11,709 nucleotides of DNA from the NCBI GenBank assembly GCA_027575765.1, contig JANBPT010001252.1, positions 1 through 11,709 of the forward strand, in the 5' to 3' direction. The DNA is from Tieghemiomyces parasiticus. Lineage: Eukaryota; Kickxellomycota; Dimargaritomycetes; Dimargaritales; Dimargaritaceae. The translations under genes were made by a program, and so were the position numbers. The notes beneath the pieces are model-generated. The model did not search any database. It had not been told where the DNA came from and was given only the letters and a program-made list of their open reading frames with translations. Numbering within the stretch: position 1 is the first letter of the stretch; each line of letters opens with the position of its first letter. This document shows positions 1-6,500 of the stretch, one piece after another.

Positions 1-11
1 ACATTCCCCCC

Positions 12-35
12 GAAAAAATAAAAATAAAATAAAAA
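12..35 (-). promoter_or_regulatory. T-rich stretch, possible 3'-end signal
   Basis: On the minus strand this is a run of T blocks separated by single A residues. Similar T-rich blocks follow the stop codons of both firm minus-strand genes (863-889 and 4421-4433). It lies about 105 nt past the TAA at 139, so it could mark the 3' end of a minus-strand transcript ending there. A chance AT-rich patch is equally possible. Confidence 0.2.
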
Positions 36-138
36 CCGGTATAAGGGAAAGTTCCTAATCAAGCGTGCTGAGGACTGGCTGATCCACTGGGGTCTTGCAC
101 GGCTCCCCTCCCCCCTCGACCGGACCGCCACTGGCCCC

Positions 139-306
139 TTAAGAAGAGGCGACGAGGACCTGGATCAAATCATCCGCAGACCTGGCGGATCGTCCGCTAC
201 CACCCGCCGTGCTACTGTCGTCACTTGACAGCAGGCTCCCTATAAACACCGGCGGAATGGCCAGTGACCCTCGTTTGGCGACGCGGACGACAGCCGTTGG
301 GACCAT
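139..306 (-). CDS. weak hypothetical ORF, possible terminal exon
   Basis: I do not recognise this product. From an ATG at 306 the frame runs 55 codons to a TAA at 139 and ends in ADDLIQVLVASS. The frame is open further upstream to about 378, so it could be the last exon of a spliced minus-strand gene; a possible CAG acceptor ends at 369 and a CTAAT branch-like motif lies near 450. A competing open frame on the same strand covers 221-424, and no domain is visible in either. The only support is position: the ORF ends about 105 nt before a T-rich stretch like those after the two firm genes. Chance is a good alternative. Confidence 0.18.
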   Translation of the reverse strand: MVPTAVVRVAKRGSLAIPPVFIGSLLSSDDSSTAGGSGRSARSADDLIQVLVASS

Positions 307-862
307 TTGTTCCTCTCCCTTCAATATACACCTTCCGTATCGGACTAGCCTGGACGGCGTAGCGCCGACTGTAGGTCAGCGGAACATCCGGGGCGCCCAC
401 TGTGCAGCGGCTAAAAATAACCATTCCTGCTCACCCCACGTGCCAGGGCATTAGTGAGGAGCGACCGTCGAGCGCCTCGCCACTTCCCTGCGCATGCCAT
501 GGCTATTCACATTGTACACCAGAAGGCGAGGTTTGGCCTCTGGGTCCCGCACCGTCTATAGGTCTTCGACAGTATACCGTGCCTCTCATTCTGTGGCAGC
601 GCATTCCATTGTCCCCGTGTGCTAGTTATATAGCATTAAAGGGTGGAGGCAAGGATGACTCGACCAGTACAGTCGCTGTCGCAGTTGCGACCCCTGGCTG
701 GCACACTCTTGATCAGACTGAGCACATTTGTTATCCGGCCCGATCCCTCTGCCATGCTGCACGACGCGCCGCCAGCGTCTTACGGGGAGGGAGGGATATG
801 GAATTTTCTGCCACATTAGCGTCGTAATTGGCCGGTGTCCGTGAGAGCAATTAAACAAACGC
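307..862. other. intergenic region, no supported gene
   Basis: No reading frame here has a recognisable domain. On the minus strand a 39-codon frame begins at an ATG in good context near 755 (MAEGSGRITNVLS) and ends at a TAA near 637, but there is no convincing splice donor to extend it. A CTAAT motif followed by a TTATTTTTAG acceptor-like site ending at 411 could belong to a spliced gene running toward 139. I see no tRNA. Confidence 0.4.
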
Positions 863-889
863 GTATATTTTTTAAAAAAACAACAACAC
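863..889 (-). terminator. probable 3'-end region of the CUE2-like gene
   Basis: The minus strand reads GTTGTTGTTTTTTTAAAAAA followed by TATACGC, 85 to 111 nt past the TGA at 974. Fungal 3' ends typically show AT-rich efficiency and positioning elements around the cleavage site; no exact AATAAA is present. The assignment rests on position and composition only. Confidence 0.4.
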
Positions 890-973
890 CAACTATGTAT
901 GTACAGGGTAGAGTAGATTAAGTGGCAGGCAAACCTACTTAGTACACCTGCCAAGGCATTGGACTCGTAAAGA

Positions 974-3310
974 TCACCCAGAACGACGGATGGGGTGGAC
1001 AAGGATGTGACCCGCCTCCGCAGTGAACTGCCAACAGTGCTTAGTGAGGTACCGTACCACCGCTGGGTGCAGACGAGCAGCACCATCTTTGGAATGCTTA
1101 CCAAGTCCCGTAACAATCTTGAGGCAACGTCGGGTCTGCACGTCTGATTAAGGGTGAAAAGGTGGGTTGGGTATGGGTGTGAGACCTAATGGAGGAGGGT
1201 GCCGGTGCCGACCGATTCATCCAAAACCCGCGCCGAGGGGTGGAGAGTATCAGGTAAACCCCTGTTCTTAAACTTGATACTTACTTGGTTTGGCCATCTC
1301 AGCAGCATACCAGGCGTCCAGGTCCTCCACCACGATTGTCATGGCCTGCTTCACGTAGACCATGTGAAGGTCCAATAGGTAAGGGTCATCGGCCCGGCGC
1401 CTATGTTCGAATGAAGATTATCGGTAGGGTGTGATTCCGCGTTAGCTCCCGGTCCCCGATTACCGCATGTCGACTCTACAACTCAGTAGTAGCGATAGTT
1501 GTTGTTGATCTATTTTTGGTCGACAACGTCGACATCAACACATAACTTACCTCTGGTGCTCGACCAGGGCCCGTGCCCCCCGGTTCTGCCACGCTTTGAG
1601 CTGGCCATCGGCCCGTTTGCCCTGTAGATCGCCACCCAGGGGTTGGGTATATTGTAAGAGAAGTACAGTCGATTAGCAACGGCAGTTGAAGGGCGAGTTG
1701 TGACCCACGGGAAGAGAGCGAGGGGGGGAGGGAAGAGGGAGATTCGAACCACACCGCGTGCTCACGGCAGTGCTGGGTTACTACCTACCTCCATGGAGTA
1801 GTACAGGGCAGTTCCCGAGTGGTTGCCTAGTTTATTCCGCCGGGTGAACGCATCGGCCGCCGCAGTGAAGGCCATGTGGCGCTTTTGGGTATAGTGTTCC
1901 ACCATGGCATGACAGTGCTCAAGGGACCGGTCGGCTTCATTGTCATCCTCGTCGCGAGTGGCCGCTGAAGTGTGATTGCGGCTTCGCCGGGGCGCGCGAA
2001 AGCCATCTAAAGATGTCGAAGAGGGTGAGGTGGGAGGTGGCGCAGCCGGGGACTGGTTACGCAGAGGCTCGGCAGGTCTGGCCGTAGCTTTAGGCGCCAG
2101 CACCCCGAACCGTCCGGTAGAGGCCGAGGCGGGCGGACGGGAGAGCGCGGCGTAGTTGGACCGCGCGGGTGGTGGGTTTAGGAGCGCGTTAGCGGCAGCA
2201 TCCAAGTTTTCGTACCGGGCCAGAGTATCACGTAGCTGGGCCGAGGTGTGATCGGGAAACATGGTCCGCAGCATCTCGAACTGGGGATCCGCCGCAGTCA
2301 ACCCAGCCGACGGATCAGCGCTGGGTGTCGCGGAACGCCCACCACCACTCAGCAGCTCGTCGATTACCGCATGGATATCGGGACTCCGGGCCAACTGAGC
2401 GGCCACCTCGGCAGGATCTAAATCAGGGAATATGGCCCGGATTTGGGCAACGTCAACCGGGGTGGTTCCGTCGTCCGCGATAGGCTGGTTGCGGGGTGGT
2501 GCCGGGCGCCGGTGCTGAGAGGTTTTTACGCGGGACATGGGGGTGGTCTGAGTGTCAGTCAAGCGCAAGACCCGGACGGCGTCGCTGAGATCGGGTGGTA
2601 GTACAGTCTGCTTGGGGGCAGAGCTGGCGGTAACGGAGAGAGGTCCGGCAGCCAGCGGGGTGGCCGCGGGAGGTGGCGATGTGCCTAACGTAGTGGACGA
2701 GCACGAGCCCGAGGAGGATCGCGCGCCACGTACCGTGGCCCAGCCCCCGTCCTGTGACCCATATTCTTCCGCGGGTGGGCTGGTAGTGGAGGTGGTGAAA
2801 CTGCTGGATGAATCCGGACAGGTGGCGGCTGAGTCCCGACTGTCGCGTAAGAAAGAGTCCTCGACGGCACAGCGTTCGTCACCGTTACCGGCCTCGGCCT
2901 CCTCCAACCGACGCAGGACGAACTGGGCGGCGTCGGCTACCCGGTGGCCATGGCGCTGAAGGGTGTACTCCAGGAATGACGGCTGGCACTGCGGAAAGCA
3001 GGTGGTCAGGAAGGTGAGATCTTCGAGCAAGGCAGCCTCGTTCGGCTGGGGATCGTCGCTGCCAACTATGGGTGGGAGCCCGGCCGAGGCCTGCCGGCCA
3101 GAATACTGTCGCACCGACCAGAAGCCGAGGAAATCGGACCCGGGGGGGAGGGTGAAGCACAGAAACAACGACGAGGCTTTAGCGTCTCCGGGGTGGGCGG
3201 TACCGGGCGGACAAATGAGACCAAGACAGCCAATGGGGAGCATCACTGGAGGTGGACTAGCGGTTGAGCGGACCTACCTGTGCCTTCGTCTTGGATTTGG
3301 ACCTGGCCAT
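974..3310 (-). CDS. CUE2: Cue2-like no-go decay endonuclease: CUE modules, DUF1771, Smr domain; five exons
   Basis: Proposed CDS: complement of join(974-1143, 1285-1400, 1551-1621, 1789-3105, 3278-3310), 568 residues. In yeast, Cue2 binds ubiquitin on stalled, collided ribosomes through CUE domains and cuts the mRNA with its Smr domain; human N4BP2 and worm NONU-1 are relatives. Visible here are CUE-like helices at about 38-80 (FLTTCFPQ), 228-264 (IRAIFPDL) and 285-321 (LRTMFPDH), with low-complexity Ser/Pro/Ala linkers. DUF1771 spans about 408-474 (HYTQKRHMAF, GTALYYSMEG) and crosses intron 2. Smr spans about 482-565, with the DxH motif at D484/H486, TGLGKHS at 524-530 and R536 in ARLHPAV. 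All exon phases agree. The ATG at 3310 has an in-frame TGA at 3338-3340 upstream and starts MARSKSKTKAQ. The intron 1 acceptor is the least certain boundary: 3091 also keeps frame and would give 563 residues. Function is inferred from architecture. Confidence 0.85.
1144..1284 (-). other. intron 4 of the CUE2-like gene
   Basis: The donor is CCAA|GTAAGT and the acceptor AATCAG; 141 nt. The split codon A+AC makes Asn and joins AAEMAKPN to VQTRRCLKIVTG, keeping the Smr domain in one frame. No exact CTAAC is seen; CTCAC about 37 nt upstream of the acceptor is a possible branch site. Confidence 0.85.
1401..1550 (-). other. intron 3 of the CUE2-like gene
   Basis: The donor AG|GTAAGT is a perfect consensus. 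A canonical CTAAC branch site lies at 1445-1441, about 41 nt before the acceptor CATAG. Length is 150 nt. The exons join in phase 2 to make an Arg codon, giving VEHQRRRADDPYLLDLH, the DUF1771-to-Smr boundary. Confidence 0.9.
1622..1788 (-). other. intron 2 of the CUE2-like gene
   Basis: The donor is GAG|GTAGGT, branch site CTAAT at 1676-1672, acceptor CTACAG ending at 1622; 167 nt, phase 0. Splicing joins YYSME to GKRADGQLKAW and restores DUF1771 in the middle of the domain, which is strong support. A second GT four bases into the intron gives a tandem donor. Confidence 0.88.
3106..3277 (-). other. intron 1 of the CUE2-like gene
   Basis: The donor is CAG|GTAGGT right after the 11-codon first exon; reading through meets a TAG seven codons later. 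The acceptor CAG at 3108-3106 is the first AG after a CTAAA branch-like motif (3182-3178) and a pyrimidine-rich tract. Length is 172 nt, phase 0. The CAG ending at 3091 and the one ending at 3046 also preserve phase, so this acceptor is less certain than the other three. Confidence 0.6.
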
Positions 3311-3349
3311 GGGGTAGGCGGTCGGCGAGTCAGGGTTTCACGGGGATAT

Positions 3350-3359
3350 GGATAAATAG
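3350..3359 (-). promoter_or_regulatory. weak TATA-like element upstream of the CUE2-like gene
   Basis: The minus strand reads CTATTTATCC about 40 nt upstream of the ATG at 3310. It differs from TATAAA, and the short distance would leave almost no leader, so it may be fortuitous. Confidence 0.2.
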
Positions 3360-4420
3360 GGAGGATTGGATACATACACAAGTAGGTGTCGCGGGGTGGT
3401 GTCATACGCAGGCAAGGGCGGCCAGAAGAGCGCGACGCACAAGAAGGCTAGGAATGGTGGACGAATGCGAAGAAAAGTGTGGAAGAGATCTATGCTGTCA
3501 TCCCCCAGGTGACTCTGTGTATACCAAGAGATAGGGCTGGAAGGCTCTGCGTCCTATTCAAAGAAGCACGCTGAAGTTTTTTGGTTGTTGGGACTGCACG
3601 TATCCATGGGGCTGGAGAAGAAAGGAGGCGTGGTGACACGGCAGGTAGGCCACGGAGAGGGGGGTATGATTGCTGGGCATGGAGACCGACGGAGAGAAAC
3701 ATAAAGGCAAAGAAACGACGCACCCTAATCGATGATTGGGACGGGTAACCCTCTGATCGCGAAAAGAGTGCCAATTTAGGATGCAACTTAAAAACCTAAT
3801 TGTCATGTCAGGATCGAGGTTGGCTGGCGGTGTTCAAGCATGATCTCCCCCTCCTCCTCCTCCCTTCCACTTTGCTTCACATTCCAGCTCCACTCCCAGG
3901 CTGCACCCCTAGGTGGCCACTGCCTTATACCCCCCTTTAAAACCGGTAAGCGGAAGCACCCCTGTATCCCTTGGGGAAATGTTTACCCTACTCAGTCGAC
4001 CCCGGCGCCATCGTACATATCCTGTACCTCATGGACTACCCCAGTTGCGCATCTTCACTGCCTGTGCCCTTTTGCCCGCGCCACTCCTCATTAGAAAACC
4101 CATGATCTGCTTCGTGACTAATAATCGAACCCGGCCAGCTAATTGTGCCAACGTAATCGTGCACACAGGGCGATTAAGCATCATAGCTATCACCAGGTCT
4201 GGAAAGTTGACTGAAAATTGACTTTTGGTTCGCTACTAAGGCTCCATAGGGGCCCACTGAAACTTGTCCCGGCTGTACCAAATCGCTGCCCGCCAACTGA
4301 AGGTTAAAGTAAATCGTCAGGGGCGGAGTTTATATTAGGGAGGGACAAGGGCGGAGTGCATAAGACCCAAAAGGAGGAAAATTATTCCCCGGGCGCCAGC
4401 ACCAAGACAATGTGCAACCC
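3360..4420. other. intergenic region between PCK1 3' end and CUE2 start
   Basis: This stretch carries the CUE2-like promoter and sequence beyond the PCK1 3' end. Only short frames without recognisable domains occur, on both strands (for example 84 codons at 3840-4094 and 82 codons at 3558-3806). Base composition is clearly less GC-rich than PCK1. A TCGAAC motif near 4127 has no pairing partners for a tRNA T-arm. I see no RNA gene or repeat. Confidence 0.5.
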
Positions 4421-4433
4421 AAAAAAATAAAAT
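4421..4433 (-). terminator. probable PCK1 3'-end signal
   Basis: The minus strand reads ATTTTATTTTTTT about 30 nt past the PCK1 stop codon, in an otherwise GC-rich surrounding. It matches the T-rich blocks after the other minus-strand genes and probably belongs to the 3' UTR or cleavage region. No AATAAA is present. Confidence 0.4.
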
Positions 4434-4462
4434 CCGAGGAGGCGGGGAGCAACCCCACGCGT

Positions 4463-6097
4463 TTAAAGACGCGGGGCGGCGGACAGAATCTCAGGGGTGG
4501 CCTTGTCGGCGTAGATCTTGAAGTTCTTGTTGAAGAGGGTGGCGAGTTTGGTGAGGGTGGCGTCAAACTCGGCAGCGGTGCCGGTCCAAGCAGAGCGAGG
4601 GTTGAGCACGGCGTCGGGCACACCCGTCACGGCAGTGGGGATGTCAATGTTGAACACCGGGTAGTTGGCGTAGCTTGCATCGTTCAGCTCGCCACTGTGG
4701 ATGGCGTCAATGATGGCACGCGAGTACTTGAGCGAAATGCGCTTGCCGACCCCGTAGGCACCGCCGTTCCAGCCCGTGTTGACCAGCCAGACGCGGCTGC
4801 CGTGCTGCTGGATCTTGGCGGCCAGCATCGAGGCATACTTGACCGGATGCCAGGCCAGGAAGGGCTGGCCAAAGCACGCCGAGAAGGTCGCGGTGGGTTC
4901 CGTCACGCCGTCCTCGGTACCGGCAATCTTTGCGGTGTACCCGGAAATGAAGTGGTACATGGCCTGGGCGGGGGTAAGGCGGGCCACGGGAGGCAGCACA
5001 CCAAAGGCATCGCAGGTGAGCAAAATGATGTTCTGCGGGTGGCCACCCACGCAGGGGAGCTTGACGTTGGGAATGTATTCAATCGGATAGGCGCAGCGCG
5101 TGTTCTCAGTCAGGGACCCATCCGTGTAATCCACCACGCGGGACTCGTCGTCGAAAACGACGTTCTCCAGGACGGCACCGAAGCGGATGGCGTTGTAGAT
5201 CTCGGGTTCCTTGGCGGCCGAAAGGTCGATGCACTTGGCATAGCAGCCGCCCTCAATGTTGAAGATGCCGTCGTCGCTCCAGCAGTGCTCGTCGTCACCA
5301 ATCAGGAAGCGGCGCGGGTCGGCCGAAAGGGTGGTCTTGCCCGTGCCGGACAGGCCAAAGAAGAGCGACACGTCGCCGGCAGGGCCCTCGTTGGCGCTCG
5401 AGTGCAGAGAGAGGACGCCCGACTTGGGCATGAGGTAGTGCATGACAGTGAAGATACCCTTCTTCATCTCACCGGCGTACTCGGTGCCCAGAATAACCAT
5501 CTCGCGGCGTTCGAAGCTGATGGCCACGCTAGTGGTGCTGGTCATACCGGTAGTGTAGCGATTGGCGGGGAACTGGCCGGCGTTGAGGATGGTAAAGTCC
5601 GGGTCGCCGTACTCGGCCAGCTCCTGCTCGGTAGGGCGGATCAGCATGTTGTACATGAACAGGGCGTGGTAGGCACGGGCGCACACGACGCGCACCTTGA
5701 TGCGGTGCTTGGGGTCCCATCCGGCAAAGCCGTCAAAGACGTAGAGGCGCTCGCGGGTGTTGAGGTAGTCGACCGCGCGCTCGTGGTTGATGCGGAAGAC
5801 TCGCTCGGACATCTTGGTGTTGACGGGGCCCCACCAGATATCGTGCAGGGTGTCCTCCTCCTCGACGATACGCTTGTCTTTAGGACTGCGGCCCGTCTTG
5901 GCGCCCGAGCAGGTGATGAGGGCGCCCGAGGCGGAGAGCGAGGTGCCGGGCTCATATTTGAGGGCGTCCTCGTAGAGGCGGGCCACGGACAGGTTGCGGT
6001 AGATGTGGGTGCGGTGGTAGTCGATACCGTCGGACTGCTGGAGAGCGATCTCAATGGAGCCCGAGTCCGGGGTGGAGAGGCGCGAGGACTGGACCAT
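4463..6097 (-). CDS. PCK1: phosphoenolpyruvate carboxykinase (ATP)
   Basis: It converts oxaloacetate and ATP to phosphoenolpyruvate, CO2 and ADP, the committed cytosolic step of gluconeogenesis in fungi growing on non-sugar carbon. The 544-residue product is close to the usual length of about 550, and the gene has no introns. Visible motifs: GRSPKDKR at 69-76 (oxaloacetate-binding Arg70), NRY at 179-181, MKKG at 211-214 and His220 (metal and substrate site), the P-loop GLSGTGKT at 248-255, the ATP-PEPCK signature [16 protein letters not shown] at 265-280 with metal ligand D268/D269, ENTRCAYP with Arg334, and the nucleotide-binding stretch [16 protein letters not shown] at 451-466. All key residues are present, so the enzyme is probably active. 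The start at 6097 sits in GCCACCATGG, a near-ideal context. An in-frame ATG at 6313 in poor context could add 72 residues. The opposite strand is also open across the gene, a by-product of codon bias. Confidence 0.97.
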   Translation of the reverse strand: MVQSSRLSTPDSGSIEIALQQSDGIDYHRTHIYRNLSVARLYEDALKYEPGTSLSASGALITCSGAKTGRSPKDKRIVEEEDTLHDIWWGPVNTKMSERVFRINHERAVDYLNTRERLYVFDGFAGWDPKHRIKVRVVCARAYHALFMYNMLIRPTEQELAEYGDPDFTILNAGQFPANRYTTGMTSTTSVAISFERREMVILGTEYAGEMKKGIFTVMHYLMPKSGVLSLHSSANEGPAGDVSLFFGLSGTGKTTLSADPRRFLIGDDEHCWSDDGIFNIEGGCYAKCIDLSAAKEPEIYNAIRFGAVLENVVFDDESRVVDYTDGSLTENTRCAYPIEYIPNVKLPCVGGHPQNIILLTCDAFGVLPPVARLTPAQAMYHFISGYTAKIAGTEDGVTEPTATFSACFGQPFLAWHPVKYASMLAAKIQQHGSRVWLVNTGWNGGAYGVGKRISLKYSRAIIDAIHSGELNDASYANYPVFNIDIPTAVTGVPDAVLNPRSAWTGTAAEFDATLTKLATLFNKNFKIYADKATPEILSAAPRL

Positions 6098-6385
6098 GGT
6101 GGCGGAGGGTCGGGTGGTGGGTCGGTTAGGGTGGGTGGAGTTGGCGGTGGGGTGGCGGAGGTGAAGGGAACGGCGGCAGGGGTGGTAAGGGCAGGGGCGG
6201 GCGGAGGCGTAGGGTATCAAGAACGGCGGGGAGTTGGTGAAGGCGGCGGCGGCAACGAAGGCTCGGCGGCAGAAGTAAGGGCTTTGGGTTATAATTCGCT
6301 GGGTCGGGGACATCCAAAGCGACGACAAGGGGGAAATCGGTGGGTTGGAAAGGGAGAGGGAGGGGTGGAATGGGAGTCAAGGGCC
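6098..6385 (-). promoter_or_regulatory. PCK1 pyrimidine-rich 5' leader
   Basis: If transcription starts about 30 nt after the TATA box, the leader is roughly 280 nt. It is strongly C/T-biased on the coding strand, with many CCGCC and CTCC blocks. I see no GTRAGT donor, so no leader intron is supported. It contains exactly one ATG (6313-6311), in frame with PCK1 and in weak context (T at -3, T at +4). The frame stays open for 72 codons down to the main start. Confidence 0.5.
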
Positions 6386-6411
6386 TGGCGGAGAGCGGGC
6401 TCCAGCACGTG

Positions 6412-6419
6412 TTTATATA
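6412..6419 (-). promoter_or_regulatory. PCK1 TATA box
   Basis: The minus strand reads TATATAAA, a strong TATA match about 315 nt upstream of the PCK1 ATG. It stands out in a GC-rich region. TATA promoters are typical of highly regulated genes, which fits the known glucose repression of PEPCK genes in fungi. Confidence 0.6.
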
Positions 6420-6446
6420 CGTGGGGTGGCTTAATGCACTTCGGCT

Positions 6447-6500
6447 GGTGAAAAAAAGGGCTCAAGAGCCAGAGAACGAGGGACGGTGAAAAAAAAAGGG
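6447..6500. repeat. paired GGTG-A-tract-GGG repeats in the PCK1 promoter
   Basis: On the plus strand, GGTG followed by seven A and GGG (6447-6460) recurs as GGTG, nine A, GGG (6485-6500), start to start 38 nt. Between them is a GGCTC-AA-GAGCC inverted repeat. They lie 30-90 nt upstream of the TATA box. Poly(dA:dT) tracts in fungal promoters exclude nucleosomes; the identical flanks suggest duplication or a bound factor. Confidence 0.4.

Noticed and set aside
1740..1762. GGTTCGAATC on the minus strand, like a tRNA B-box
   Set aside because: The bases flanking the loop do not pair to form a T-stem, there is no acceptor or anticodon stem around it, and it lies inside intron 2 of the CUE2-like gene.
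1762..3246. Single-exon 494-codon reading of the CUE gene starting at GTG 3246 or ATG 3243
   Set aside because: It begins with sequence lacking domain character and ends in the middle of DUF1771 just past a GTAGGT donor. The spliced model completes DUF1771 and Smr with matching phases.
4120..4145. GGGTTCGATT on the minus strand, like a tRNA T-loop
   Set aside because: The 5' flank could pair with a GC-rich partner but the 3' flank is ATTAG. No tRNA fold is possible.
4412..6451. 679-codon open frame on the plus strand opposite PCK1
   Set aside because: It is antisense to a highly conserved enzyme and rich in Gly and Val with repeats at its end. GC-rich third positions in PCK1 remove stops from the opposite strand, so it is a shadow.
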